64,000 nucleotides of DNA from JBEBVQ01 sp037190845 (GTDB taxonomy: Bacteria; Bacteroidota; Bacteroidia; Chitinophagales; Chitinophagaceae), in contig JBBCJI010000003.1 of the NCBI GenBank assembly GCA_037190845.1, forward strand, positions 186,001 to 250,000, read 5' to 3'. The notes under the pieces are model-generated. The model was not told the origin of the DNA, searched no databases, and worked only from the letters and a program-made list of their open reading frames with translations. The position numbers and the translations under genes were made by a program. Shown here piece by piece: positions 51,229-60,854 of this stretch (position 1 is the first letter of the stretch; every line of letters begins with the position of its first letter).

Positions 51229-52872
51229 ATGTCACAATTCACCATTTCAGGTCATTACGTCGACCTGTTCCAACGCCGCATCTACCCTGCTGCTGTTACG
51301 ATACAGGACGAAAAGATCGTACAGGTCAGGGAAACGGATGATGTACCGGACCAATACCTGCTTCCCGGCTTCATAGACGCGCATGTGCATATAGAAAGTT
51401 CGATGCTCGTACCCACGGCATTCGCGCGGTTGGCCGTATTGCATGGCACAGTCGCTACCGTTTCCGATCCGCATGAGGTCGCCAATGTATGCGGACGGGA
51501 AGGTGTGGATTACATGATCGAAAACAGCCGGCAGACACCATTCAAATTTTTCTTCGGCGCCCCCAGTTGTGTGCCCGCCACCTTTTTCGAAACGGCCGGC
51601 GCTCATCTTGATGCCGCCGCTATAAAGGATCTGCTGGCATCACCGGATATATGGTACCTGGCGGAAATGATGAACTATCCCGGCGTGCTGCACACAGATC
51701 CGGAAGTGATGGAAAAGATTGCCGCTGCACATGCAGCCGGCAAACCAGTTGACGGACATGCACCGGGACTGCGCGGCGAACAGGCACAAGCCTATGCATC
51801 AGCAGGCATCACTACCGATCATGAATGCTTTACCCTCGAAGAAGCCCTTGACAAAATAAATGCAGACATGCACATCCTGATACGGGAAGGCAGCGCCGCC
51901 CGGAACTTTGAAGCGTTGATACCGCTGCTGCAATCACATCCCGAAAGAATTATGTTCTGCAGCGATGACAAGCATCCTGACGAACTGGTGCTTCATCACA
52001 TCAACGGGCATGTACGGCGTGCGCTGGCAAAAGGATATGATCTTTTTGATGTGCTCCGTGCCGCCTGTGTACATCCGGTGCTGCATTATAACCTGCCTGT
52101 AGGCTTGCTACGTGAAGGCGATCCTGCAGATTTCATTGTGGTGAATAATCTCACAAAAATGGATATCCGGCAGACATTCATTAATGGCATAGAAGTCGCG
52201 ACAAACGGCAGATGTCTCTTACCTGAAACATCGGTGTCTGTCATCAACCGGTTCGAAGCCACCCCGAAATCTGAAGCAGACTTCCGCATACAGACGACTT
52301 CAGATCAGCCGGTCAGCATCCGTGTCATTGAAGCAGTGGAAGGACAGCTCGTAACCAATGAGCTGATCCTGCCCGGCAAAGTTGAAAATGGGTTTCTGGT
52401 AAGCGATACAAAGCAGGACATCCTCAAGCTTGCAGTTGTCAACCGGTACGATCCGGATGCACCACCGGCAGTTGCTTTCGTAAAAAATTTCGGGTTAACA
52501 CAGGGTGCAATTGCTTCTACGGTAGCACATGATTGTCATAATATCATTGCTGTTGGTGTAGATGACGCATCTATTTGTACCGCGGTAAACGAATTGATAC
52601 AGACTAAAGGAGGTATAACCGTTGTAACCGGCAAAAATGAGATTACAACACTACCGCTGCCCGTTGCCGGGTTGATGAGCACTGATGATGGATATGAGGT
52701 GGCAAATACATATGCTGCACTTGATAAAGCAGCCAAAGGATTAGGCTGTCCGCTTCAGGCGCCTTTTATGACCCTGTCGTTTATGGCGTTGCTGGTGATA
52801 CCGTCTCTTAAGCTTAGCGATAAGGGCTTGTTTGACGGGAAGAATTTTTCCTTTACATCCGTGGAATCGTAG
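51229..52872 (+). CDS. ade: adenine deaminase
   Basis: 547 residues from the ATG at 51229; an in-frame TTG at 51223 is unlikely. Motifs of the AdeC family: GFIDAHVHIESSML (metal-binding HxH), DPHEVANVCG, GHAPGLRG, TTDHECFTLEEA, FCSDDKHPDEL and the C-terminal DCHNIIAVGVDD, LPLPVAGLMS and CPLQAPFMTLSFMALLVIPSLKLSDKGL. It converts adenine to hypoxanthine and ammonia in the cytoplasm for purine salvage. It lies 56 nt after the mbnH-like gene, separated by the palindrome, so it probably has its own promoter. Confidence 0.96.
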   Translation: MSQFTISGHYVDLFQRRIYPAAVTIQDEKIVQVRETDDVPDQYLLPGFIDAHVHIESSMLVPTAFARLAVLHGTVATVSDPHEVANVCGREGVDYMIENSRQTPFKFFFGAPSCVPATFFETAGAHLDAAAIKDLLASPDIWYLAEMMNYPGVLHTDPEVMEKIAAAHAAGKPVDGHAPGLRGEQAQAYASAGITTDHECFTLEEALDKINADMHILIREGSAARNFEALIPLLQSHPERIMFCSDDKHPDELVLHHINGHVRRALAKGYDLFDVLRAACVHPVLHYNLPVGLLREGDPADFIVVNNLTKMDIRQTFINGIEVATNGRCLLPETSVSVINRFEATPKSEADFRIQTTSDQPVSIRVIEAVEGQLVTNELILPGKVENGFLVSDTKQDILKLAVVNRYDPDAPPAVAFVKNFGLTQGAIASTVAHDCHNIIAVGVDDASICTAVNELIQTKGGITVVTGKNEITTLPLPVAGLMSTDDGYEVANTYAALDKAAKGLGCPLQAPFMTLSFMALLVIPSLKLSDKGLFDGKNFSFTSVES

Positions 52873-53004
52873 AGCAGACACAGGAGTGGTATAATAAGTG
52901 GCTCTATCCCGGATATAGTGTCATTTTTCACTTGTTTTCAAAAAAGCAAGTGAAGAATATTAAATGAAATTATAAAAATTTCATGTCTAAAGTAATAGAG
53001 TACT

Positions 53005-53012
53005 TACATTTG
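53005..53012 (+). promoter_or_regulatory. promoter of the DUF5618-like gene
   Basis: TACATTTG with TTTC at 52979-52982 (22 nt upstream), approximating the TTTG / TAnnTTTG pair. The ATG is 17 nt downstream. Confidence 0.55.
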
Positions 53013-53029
53013 CATAAAATAACAGGAAC

Positions 53030-53431
53030 ATGGCTACTGCAACACAACAGAAAATAAAACAAACCTATTACGGGGAGGCCATGCGTTATATGAGCAATGC
53101 AAAAGAGACACTGAAGAAAGCAGGGAAGGACGGGAATTCCTATCTGGACAATAAATACGTGAAAACTGCCTGCGGTACTGCCTATAATGCCATTCTGAAA
53201 GCATTGGACGGGTACCTGCTGACCAAAGGCATAGAAAAGAAGAAAGGCCGGAAGAGTATTGAGTTTTACGAAGAAAATATTGCCCGCCTGGATAAGAAGT
53301 TGAATACAGAGCTGGATAATGCTTATAAGATCCTGCACCTTTCGGGATATTATGATGGCATTACCGATGTGAAAGCGATACAAGCCGGCTTCGAGGTTGC
53401 TTATCGGATCATCAGAAGAATAGAGCCCTGA
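53030..53431 (+). CDS. DUF5618-like helical protein
   Basis: 133 residues, basic and nearly all helical. QKIKQTYYGEAMRYMSNAKETLKKA and CGTAYNAILKALDGYLLTKG give a HEPN-like helical pair, followed by KSIEFYEENIARLDKKLNTELDNAYKILHLSGYYDGITDVK. The length and wording resemble DUF5618, a Bacteroidota family of unknown function. A HEPN-type relation is a guess from the helix pattern. The gene has its own promoter and terminator, so it is monocistronic, and no antitoxin partner is adjacent. Confidence 0.75.
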   Translation: MATATQQKIKQTYYGEAMRYMSNAKETLKKAGKDGNSYLDNKYVKTACGTAYNAILKALDGYLLTKGIEKKKGRKSIEFYEENIARLDKKLNTELDNAYKILHLSGYYDGITDVKAIQAGFEVAYRIIRRIEP

Positions 53432-53459
53432 TTTTTCAGTATCGTGTTTCCATAAAAGA

Positions 53460-53496
53460 AGCCCCGGATGGTCAGGACATCCGGGGCTGCCTTTTT
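53460..53496 (+). terminator. rho-independent terminator after the DUF5618-like gene
   Basis: An 11-bp stem AGCCCCGGATG/CATCCGGGGCT (53460-53470, 53478-53488) followed by GCCTTTTTAT. Strong in the plus direction. Confidence 0.9.
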
Positions 53497-53525
53497 ATGG
53501 TGCAGCATAAATAATTATCCGGCTT

Positions 53526-55580
53526 TTACCGGCTTTGCTTCACCAGCTTACCTGTCTGGAGAAACTGCCCCTGCATATCCGTGACCAAGATCATGTACAC
53601 ACCGTCTGCAAGAGTAGCCAGACTGATATCAGCGACATCTCCATGACGCAGCACTACACGGCCATCCATACTGCTGATCGTAACACGGACGGGAACAAGG
53701 GAAGATATGTGTACCCGGTCGTACGCAGGATTGGGATAAACGCTGACTGCATTACCCCGTTCCTGTTCGTAGACGCCTGTACCTGCCACGTGATAGCAGG
53801 CTGATGTATCGCTACAGCCATTTACCGTAACCGCTACGGCATAGCTGCCGTGCTCCGCAGGCGTATAGCTTTGGCTTGTAGCACCGCTGACGGCTGCATT
53901 ACCGTTATCACAATCAATCCATTGATACGAAGCGCCGGATGCACTTGCTGTAAGTGTACTGCCATTGAGTGTAACCGCAGTATCCGGAGCAGTAAGGATA
54001 AGATCTAATATAATGGTGCTGTCACAACCTGAAACATTGGGGAAATGCTGTGTGTGTATACCACCTGACGTATAAACGGTTCCGTTAAAAATATAGCTAT
54101 CTCCACATACTGTTACTGTAACATAAGATGATGAAGTATCATTACAAGCTAATTTCACAACAAACACATCAGAAAACCCCTTAGAATTAAGTATAGTAAT
54201 ACCCGTACCGGACTCAACAAAATAATCTATTGTCCCTGCAAAAGTACCTGTCACATATACATTACCACTCCCATCTACTCCTATACCTCTACCTTGCTCG
54301 GCACTACTGCCTCCTATACTGTTAGCCCAAAGATAATTGCCATTCAGATCATACTTGGCTAAAAACACATCAAGTCCCCCTATGGCAGCAAGCGTACCTC
54401 CGGGATTAAAATTTGCAGTTGCAGAATTAAAAACTCCTGTCACATACACATTTCCCCTACTCACAGCTATTGCCTGTGCTACATCAGTACCACTCCCTCC
54501 CATGCTGTTTGCCCAGCGGTAATTGCCACTGGAATCATACTTAGCAACAAACATATCAAGCCCCCCGGCAGAAGTAAGCGTATCTCCACCTGATCCCGGA
54601 TCAAAATCTGCGGGGCCGGAAAAGCGTCCTGTCAAATACACATTACCCGAATCGTCTACCGCTACTGCCTGTCCCCAATCTGCACCGCTACTGCCTATGT
54701 TTATAGCCCAGAGGTAATTGCCACCTGAATCATACTTGGCTAAAAATGCATCCTGCCCCCCCGTGGGAGTAAGTATTCCACCACTCCCTCCTGCATTAAA
54801 GTCTACCGTTGCAGATGCAAAGAAACCTGTTACATACACGTTTCCTGTACCATCCACATTTACTCCATAGCCTTCATCACTACCGTTGCCTCCCAGACCT
54901 TTAGCCCAAAGGTAATCACCATTAGGGCCATATTTAGCTAAAAATACATCACTTTCTCCTGCAGGGATAAGCGTATCACTGCCCGGTCCCGGATCCATAT
55001 CTATCGAATCCCGAAAATAGCCTGTCACAAACACATTACCTATACCGTCAACAGCTATACCCCGACTTGCATTAGAGCTTAGACGGCTACGTGGAGCAAT
55101 CGCCCAAAGGAAGCTACCATTAGAATCATACTTGGCTATAAAGGACCCGCCATTAGGGAGGGAAAGTGTACCTCCGCTCCCCCCCTGATTGAAGTCTACA
55201 GTACCCAGAAACGTACCTGTGATATATACATGGTCGCTTTCATCCACCGTTACTGCCAGACTCTCATCTACACCACTGCCTCCTACTCCTTTCACCCAGA
55301 GATAATTACCATTGGAATCATATTTAGCCAAAAAAATATCTTTGGATGATCCCGTGGCAACAAGTATGGCGCTATCTACACCTGGATCAAAATCTACCGT
55401 ATCCATGAAACTCCCTGTCACATATACATTACCGTTGCCGTCCACAGATACCCCATAATTAGTTTCTGAGGCATTTCTTCCTCCTATCCCCATTGCCCAT
55501 TCAAAATCCTGGGCACGTACCATTACAACATTACACAGCACACATAATATTACGGTTAAAATCGTGTCTTTTTTTGTCAT
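53526..55580 (-). CDS. SBBP-repeat T9SS type A secreted protein
   Basis: 684 residues from the ATG at 55580 (MTKKDTILTVILCVLCNVVMVRAQD). Residues about 30-480 are a run of some eight SBBP/beta-propeller repeats built on FLAKYDSNGNYLWVKGVGGS, VDGNGNVYVTGSF and DFDPG. An Ig-like segment (about 490-600, CGDSYIFNGTVYTSGGIHTQ) precedes a T9SS type A domain (VSVYPNPAYDRVHISSLVPV...GVYMILVTDMQG). SBBP repeats form propellers in secreted Bacteroidota proteins; no ligand is known. The sorting domain is close in wording to that of 43964-45856. Confidence 0.85.
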   Translation of the reverse strand: MTKKDTILTVILCVLCNVVMVRAQDFEWAMGIGGRNASETNYGVSVDGNGNVYVTGSFMDTVDFDPGVDSAILVATGSSKDIFLAKYDSNGNYLWVKGVGGSGVDESLAVTVDESDHVYITGTFLGTVDFNQGGSGGTLSLPNGGSFIAKYDSNGSFLWAIAPRSRLSSNASRGIAVDGIGNVFVTGYFRDSIDMDPGPGSDTLIPAGESDVFLAKYGPNGDYLWAKGLGGNGSDEGYGVNVDGTGNVYVTGFFASATVDFNAGGSGGILTPTGGQDAFLAKYDSGGNYLWAINIGSSGADWGQAVAVDDSGNVYLTGRFSGPADFDPGSGGDTLTSAGGLDMFVAKYDSSGNYRWANSMGGSGTDVAQAIAVSRGNVYVTGVFNSATANFNPGGTLAAIGGLDVFLAKYDLNGNYLWANSIGGSSAEQGRGIGVDGSGNVYVTGTFAGTIDYFVESGTGITILNSKGFSDVFVVKLACNDTSSSYVTVTVCGDSYIFNGTVYTSGGIHTQHFPNVSGCDSTIILDLILTAPDTAVTLNGSTLTASASGASYQWIDCDNGNAAVSGATSQSYTPAEHGSYAVAVTVNGCSDTSACYHVAGTGVYEQERGNAVSVYPNPAYDRVHISSLVPVRVTISSMDGRVVLRHGDVADISLATLADGVYMILVTDMQGQFLQTGKLVKQSR

Positions 55581-55697
55581 CTCTGTTTCATTTAAAATGA
55601 TAAACACACCTACTCTTTTCTAAGGATTTTCGGCGATCTCCTTTCTGGCTGCTATGATTGCGACCCGGGATAAATCATAACATACATACTTCAACAT

Positions 55698-57938
55698 CTA
55701 CCTGATGAGCGTAAGGTTCCCTTTCTGTTCGAACACCGCACGACGGGTGCCTGTCTCCATACGTATCCGGTAATAATAAACACCCGCTTCTGCCGGCATT
55801 CCGTTGTATCTTCCGTCCCACCCCGGCATACCTGCTGTGCCGGAAAATACAAGCTGGCCCCAGCGATTGAATATCTGCAGATCGTAGCCTGTTACCGGAC
55901 ATGCTTTTTCGGTCATGGCGCGGAACAGATCATTCCGCCCATCGCCATTCGGCGTGAATGCATCAGGTATCATTATGCGGCAGTCATCACATAGCTCTTC
56001 TGTTACAACAAGCGTATCCGTTCCGGTACATACATCATAACCGACAGTTACCCAGTAATGACCTTCTTCCCTGACCGTAATGGAAGCTGCGGTACCGCCT
56101 GTGCTCCACAATACAGCCGCTCCGTCCGTCACTACAGCCGCCAGCAGCAGCTCGATTCCTGCCGAACGACAATAGGTTGTATCAACACCCAGATACTGAG
56201 GCAGCTCCACAAGCTCCAGCATGATCGTATCAGAAAATGTACAGCCGCCCTTTTCCACCCTCACCCAATAAGTACCCATCCTTTGTTCTGTCTCAAAGAA
56301 GTTTTCCCGGCTTCCATCCTGCCACAGATAAACTGCATCGGAGATGCTATCCGTTTCCATACGCCACTGATTTTTGCAGATAACGGTATCTGCGCCCAGG
56401 TTAACAGGGATATCTGTATGCTGAACGGTAAACGTATCCACATTCCAGTTGTTACAGCGTGTGCGGTAGCGAACCCAATAAATGCCGGGGCCATTTATGA
56501 CACGTTGCCTTTCACTGCTGTGATCATCCCATTCATAAGCAGCATACCCTTCGCGGGCAACCAACGGGTAGTCGCTCCACCCGCCACTGGTACAAACAAG
56601 CGTATCCAACACCAGTGCATGTTGCGGCACGGGATAGACAACTTCGGAACTAAGCGCGTAAAAAGTATGAGTGCCCGGCAAAAAAGTCAGTATGTCAGAC
56701 TGATAATCGCACAAAACACCCGGCAGATCAGGAGTGTTGATAACAGAGAGTGTATATACCACTCCTCCCGAAACTGAGCTGAAGCCCGGATATCCGGGCG
56801 GTGTAGGAGCGATAGAATCTCCGGTACAATATATCTTATCTTTCCATCTTCTGAACTGTTTGCTTCCGTCGAGCGACTGGTTAACCGCATATAACCGGGA
56901 TGTCAGTATCGTATCCAGATCATAAGCGGTGATATCGTATTGGGAGAGGAAACCGACGCCGGCTGCGGTACCTTTTATATACAATTTTGTGTTTCCCGGC
57001 GAGAAAACCACTGCATTGCAGGCAATATCTTTCTCCAGCAGAACACCTCCGGACACAATACCCGTATTCGGATCAAACCTGCATAATACCGCGCCCCGCA
57101 CCGTATTGCTGCCGGGCGCTTGCTGCGATAAAAAACGCACAGAAGACGTTATGGCAATGTACTGCCTGTTCGGCGATACATCCATCGTGCTGTATTCATA
57201 GGCAAAGAAATTGTAGGTGCTGCCAGTAGGCATCATACCCGGCGCCTGCCCCTGTATCTGCGTACCTGCCGTGGAAAGGACAGGATTGGGATCTATACCG
57301 GAGTTCGTAATGTGATAAGCCTTGAATACAGGATTGATATAATCATGAACGATCAGCCAGACATCACAATTATTGCCGCCCACAGCTATCATGCTGCTGC
57401 TTAACCGGAATCGCCCATCCGGGTCGGCAGTGCTTCCACCGTCCAGCAATACATTCCGTTCCACAGCCACCACATTTCCCAGACCACTGTTCAGCGTGAT
57501 ATCCACTACTGAATAATATAATTTCGGTGTCAGGTAAGTGCCCAGTGAGAATAAATAATACCGGTTGCTATCTCCCGGAAAGGGAACGATCAGGCATCCC
57601 TGCTCGGTAAGCGCAGTCACCAAAGTGCCGCCATCCCCTGCGTTGCCGGAGAGAAACGTTCCGTCAGGCATGGGATCATGATTGCGATCATATACAGTAC
57701 GCCCGTCACTATAGAATAACAAAGCACCCGTGTGTCGGTCTGAAACAGAAGCAAAACCCTTTAAGGTAGAAAAAACAGAAGGCACATTGCCGTAATGACC
57801 GGTTGCCGACCGGATCGGCACCGGTTGTCCTGAATTAAAATCCAGACCGGCATTGCTTCCGAATACCCACACATTATTCTCCTGCTGCGCCGAAACGTAA
57901 AAAGAAAATAACATACAAATTACCGTACATATCCTCAT
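55698..57938 (-). CDS. propeller-like T9SS protein with gliding-motility C-terminal domain (paralogue 2)
   Basis: 746 residues with a short signal peptide (MRICTVICMLFSFYVSAQ). The N-terminal approximately 420 residues begin NNVWVFGSNAGLDFNSGQPVPI and follow the same course as 43964-45856 (GALLFYSDGRTVYDRNHDPMPDG, NCDVWLIVHD, FKAYHITNSGIDPNP). Ig-like cysteine repeats follow (about 440-650, LGADTVICKNQW). The end is CHU_C: FTPNGDGRNDLFRAM, FNRWGQLVFSGTAGMPGWDG, EAGVYYYRIRMETG. It is a surface or secreted protein exported by T9SS type B sorting. The two paralogues thus share a head but differ in their export tail. Confidence 0.82.
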   Translation of the reverse strand: MRICTVICMLFSFYVSAQQENNVWVFGSNAGLDFNSGQPVPIRSATGHYGNVPSVFSTLKGFASVSDRHTGALLFYSDGRTVYDRNHDPMPDGTFLSGNAGDGGTLVTALTEQGCLIVPFPGDSNRYYLFSLGTYLTPKLYYSVVDITLNSGLGNVVAVERNVLLDGGSTADPDGRFRLSSSMIAVGGNNCDVWLIVHDYINPVFKAYHITNSGIDPNPVLSTAGTQIQGQAPGMMPTGSTYNFFAYEYSTMDVSPNRQYIAITSSVRFLSQQAPGSNTVRGAVLCRFDPNTGIVSGGVLLEKDIACNAVVFSPGNTKLYIKGTAAGVGFLSQYDITAYDLDTILTSRLYAVNQSLDGSKQFRRWKDKIYCTGDSIAPTPPGYPGFSSVSGGVVYTLSVINTPDLPGVLCDYQSDILTFLPGTHTFYALSSEVVYPVPQHALVLDTLVCTSGGWSDYPLVAREGYAAYEWDDHSSERQRVINGPGIYWVRYRTRCNNWNVDTFTVQHTDIPVNLGADTVICKNQWRMETDSISDAVYLWQDGSRENFFETEQRMGTYWVRVEKGGCTFSDTIMLELVELPQYLGVDTTYCRSAGIELLLAAVVTDGAAVLWSTGGTAASITVREEGHYWVTVGYDVCTGTDTLVVTEELCDDCRIMIPDAFTPNGDGRNDLFRAMTEKACPVTGYDLQIFNRWGQLVFSGTAGMPGWDGRYNGMPAEAGVYYYRIRMETGTRRAVFEQKGNLTLIR

Positions 57939-58017
57939 TACCTCAGGAAATTATTATACTATTCTGTGCAAGATTACCGGAAATCTTCCGGTGGGAATAG
58001 CGCAGATTTACTATATT

Positions 58018-58040
58018 TTATGGTAGTAAATTTACCATAA
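58018..58040. promoter_or_regulatory. inverted repeat in the 57939-58174 divergent gap
   Basis: TTATGGTA (58018-58025) and TACCATAA (58033-58040) are exact reverse complements around 7 nt. They lie between the divergent T9SS gene and the TPR kinase. Further along, ATTTGTCACATT (58078-58089) resembles the arms of the repeat at 49221-49265. Either could be an operator. No gene is seen in this 236-nt gap. Confidence 0.4.
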
Positions 58041-58174
58041 CAGTAATATAACAAATGTGCACACTATACTCCTCCATATTTGTCACATTAATCACATTTA
58101 CTACATCTGTCGCCTTAAATAGCTTGAAAAAAAGTAAATTCGTATCTGTTTTGAAACAACCCTTGTTTTAACGG

Positions 58175-60121
58175 ATGCCGCAGCTTTTTCCGCATATTAT
58201 CCGGGTCATGTTTTTCGTGATCACAAACTGCGGCTTTTCATATGCGCAGGAACATCCCGGAAATCAAGGGCTCACTACCCGGCTCATAGACACAACCGGG
58301 ATACTGAATGATCTTGCACGGGCGCAAAAACTGCGGGAAACCTTTCCAGACAGCGCAAAGACACTGATCAGCAACTCCCTACAACAAAGTAAAGCAGTTT
58401 TATACAGGGAGGGTATCATGATGTCGCTGACGGAATCCGGGATACTCATGATCACAACCGCTCAATACCCTGCCGCCATCAAAATGCTCTACACCGCGTT
58501 GTCCTATTGCGATCATGGCGCGTATTCCGGATATATCTACAACAACATCGGCAATGCCTATAATTACCTGGGGCAATTTGAAGCAGCTTCCCGCGCCTAC
58601 CTGAAAGCGATCTATCAGGTTGAAAAATACCCTTCGAATATCATCAGACTAAGCCATGTCTATTTTAATCTGTGCACCGTTTTTGACCAGTTGGAGCAGA
58701 ATGAAAAAACCATTTTCTATACAGACAGGGCATTGCCGGTAGCGCAAAAAGAGCAGGAGCATGGCGTTTATGCAGCCCTGCTGGGATTGAAAGGATTATA
58801 TCACTACAGGAAAAATGAATACGCTTCCGGTATCGTATATTTTGATTCCTCCATCAGCTATGCACGCAGATATCGGGACTATCCTGTCCTGCACGCCATG
58901 CTCACCAATATCAGCGCTTTGTACATATCTGCGGGACGGCCGGAAAAAGCTCTGGAATATTTGCTCGAGGCCAAATCACTCATGGAAAAACATCCTGTTG
59001 ATTTCAACAATACCCATGCGACGTTCAGCGCATTGGGGGATGTTTATCTGCAATTAAAAAACTATAAAGAAGCAGGAAAATACATGTTATCTGCCTGGGC
59101 AAATGCCCACCAGATACCGAAAGAAAGGTTATTCCTCCTGAAAAAATTATCGGAACTGTACGATGCTACCGGCAGAAGCAAAGAGGCTTATAAAATGCAG
59201 CAGGATTATATTACCCTTAAAGACAGCCTGCATCATAAAGAAGTGGCCATAGCGGTCAGCGATATGGAAACCCGGTACCGCACTGCAGAAAAAGATAAAG
59301 AGATTGCCCAAAGCCAGTTACTGATCAGCAGTCAGCAGGAGCAGCTTGTCCGTAAAAACCTGTGGATAACACTTATTGCAGGCGGGGCTTTCATGTTCGT
59401 CCTGTTGCTATTATGGGTTTATATTCATCTGAAACAGAAAAACAAACTACTGCGCAGCAGGCAACAGGTATTACAGTTGCAGGCAAAAATTGAAGGTGAA
59501 GAAATAGAACGTAAAAGAATAGCCCGGGAGTTGCACGATGGCATTAACAGCCAGATAGCCGGAGCGCAATCCTATCTGCTTACCTTAGCCAACCTCCTGC
59601 CGGAAGTAAAGACCATACCGGCTTTTCAGGAGGCAGGGAATATTTTAAAGAAATCTGCTTCGGATATACGACAAGTAGCTCATAACCTGATGCCCGGAGA
59701 TCTGACCGGCCAGAATTTGTCTTTTGTATTAAGCACATTCTGTCGCAATTTTGCCGCCGCTCATAAGCTGTTCATTGAGTTCCACCCATATGGCCGCTTT
59801 AATGACATAACGCCTCAGATTACCTTGAATATTTACCGGATCATCCAGGAGCTGCTGCATAATATCGTAAAGCATGCTATGGCTACTGAAGTGGTAGTAT
59901 TGCTCAACAACTCTGATGATGAGATCAGCCTTATAGTAGAGGACAACGGAAAAGGAATGTCTGCAGAAGCAGCTGACGGCATTGGCCTTATCAACATACG
60001 CGACAGAGTAAATGCCCATTCCGGCACAGTAGAAATCGAATCGGCATCCGGAAAAGGCACACTAGTCAGTATCTGCATCCCGCACCGGCATCTGAAAAAA
60101 CATGCCAATCCTCAGGAATAA
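58175..60121 (+). CDS. TPR-containing sensor histidine kinase (HisKA_3)
   Basis: 648 residues. A signal peptide (about 1-24) is followed by roughly seven TPR units (about 45-355, SGYIYNNIGNAYNYLGQFEAASRAYL, ATFSALGDVYLQLKNYKEAGKYM). A coiled coil leads to one membrane helix (WITLIAGGAFMFVLLLLWVYIHL). The cytoplasmic HisKA_3 helix has the phospho-histidine H454 in RIARELHDGINSQIAG, then a HATPase (IYRIIQELLHNIVKHAM, VEDNGKGMSA, GIGLINIRDRV). It is a periplasmic TPR sensor; the input is unknown. The response regulator starts 28 nt downstream and is the obvious partner. Confidence 0.92.
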   Translation: MPQLFPHIIRVMFFVITNCGFSYAQEHPGNQGLTTRLIDTTGILNDLARAQKLRETFPDSAKTLISNSLQQSKAVLYREGIMMSLTESGILMITTAQYPAAIKMLYTALSYCDHGAYSGYIYNNIGNAYNYLGQFEAASRAYLKAIYQVEKYPSNIIRLSHVYFNLCTVFDQLEQNEKTIFYTDRALPVAQKEQEHGVYAALLGLKGLYHYRKNEYASGIVYFDSSISYARRYRDYPVLHAMLTNISALYISAGRPEKALEYLLEAKSLMEKHPVDFNNTHATFSALGDVYLQLKNYKEAGKYMLSAWANAHQIPKERLFLLKKLSELYDATGRSKEAYKMQQDYITLKDSLHHKEVAIAVSDMETRYRTAEKDKEIAQSQLLISSQQEQLVRKNLWITLIAGGAFMFVLLLLWVYIHLKQKNKLLRSRQQVLQLQAKIEGEEIERKRIARELHDGINSQIAGAQSYLLTLANLLPEVKTIPAFQEAGNILKKSASDIRQVAHNLMPGDLTGQNLSFVLSTFCRNFAAAHKLFIEFHPYGRFNDITPQITLNIYRIIQELLHNIVKHAMATEVVVLLNNSDDEISLIVEDNGKGMSAEAADGIGLINIRDRVNAHSGTVEIESASGKGTLVSICIPHRHLKKHANPQE

Positions 60122-60149
60122 TAAACACTTTCCTACTTTTAACCGGAAA

Positions 60150-60791
60150 ATGATGATAAAAATAGCGATCACAGACGATCATCCTGCGGTACGGGAAGGT
60201 ATCAGGGCAATGTTGCAATCAATAGACGGCTTTGAGGTTACTGCTATGCATGCCTCCGGCAATGCCTGTCTCCTCGGGCTTCAGAAAGAGTTGCCTGATG
60301 TGTTGCTTTTAGACATCAGCCTGCCGGATATTAACGGGAGCGAACTTGCCCCGAGGATACTTGCACAATATCCCGGGCTGGCCATTATCATCCTTACCAG
60401 CATAGACAGTGTTTACCTGATTAAATCATTGCTTCATTCCGGGGTAAAGAGTTATCTGCTTAAAACATCAGGACAGGAATTACTGGAGCAGGCGATCACA
60501 ACTGCGCTTAACGGGAAAGTGTTCCTTCCCCCCGACATACAATCCATTCTCGCGGCCAGCACACTTGATCCGGGCACAAGTATTCATAACAGGCATATCA
60601 GCCTGACGGATAAGGAAATTGAAATACTGCAATTAATCGCAGCAGAACATACCAGCCAGGAGATCGCGGAGAAAATGTTCCTGAGCGTGCGGACTATTGA
60701 CAAATACCGGTTGGGATTGATGGAGAAGCTGGACGTGAAAAACCTGGCCGGACTGGTACGTAAGGCTATTATGATGGGAGTTGTGAAGTAA
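60150..60791 (+). CDS. LuxR/NarL-type response regulator
   Basis: 213 residues from the ATG at 60150 (MMIKIAITDDHPAVREGI); the frame from 60102 overlaps the kinase gene and is unlikely. The receiver domain has phospho-acceptor D55 in VLLLDISLPDINGSE and the lysine in SYLLKTSGQE. The LuxR helix-turn-helix is LTDKEIEILQLIAAEHTSQEIAEKMFLSVRTIDKYRLGLMEKL. It pairs with the TPR kinase just upstream. Confidence 0.94.
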   Translation: MMIKIAITDDHPAVREGIRAMLQSIDGFEVTAMHASGNACLLGLQKELPDVLLLDISLPDINGSELAPRILAQYPGLAIIILTSIDSVYLIKSLLHSGVKSYLLKTSGQELLEQAITTALNGKVFLPPDIQSILAASTLDPGTSIHNRHISLTDKEIEILQLIAAEHTSQEIAEKMFLSVRTIDKYRLGLMEKLDVKNLAGLVRKAIMMGVVK

Positions 60792-60854
60792 GCATTAGTG
60801 TGACCAGTATCCGGTAGCAAGCCGCGTTATTACTAAGTCAAAACAGCTTGCTAC

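Noticed and set aside
53030..53431. DUF5618-like gene considered as a HEPN toxin of a toxin-antitoxin pair
   Set aside because: No adjacent antitoxin or nucleotidyltransferase gene, and no RxxxxH motif was seen.
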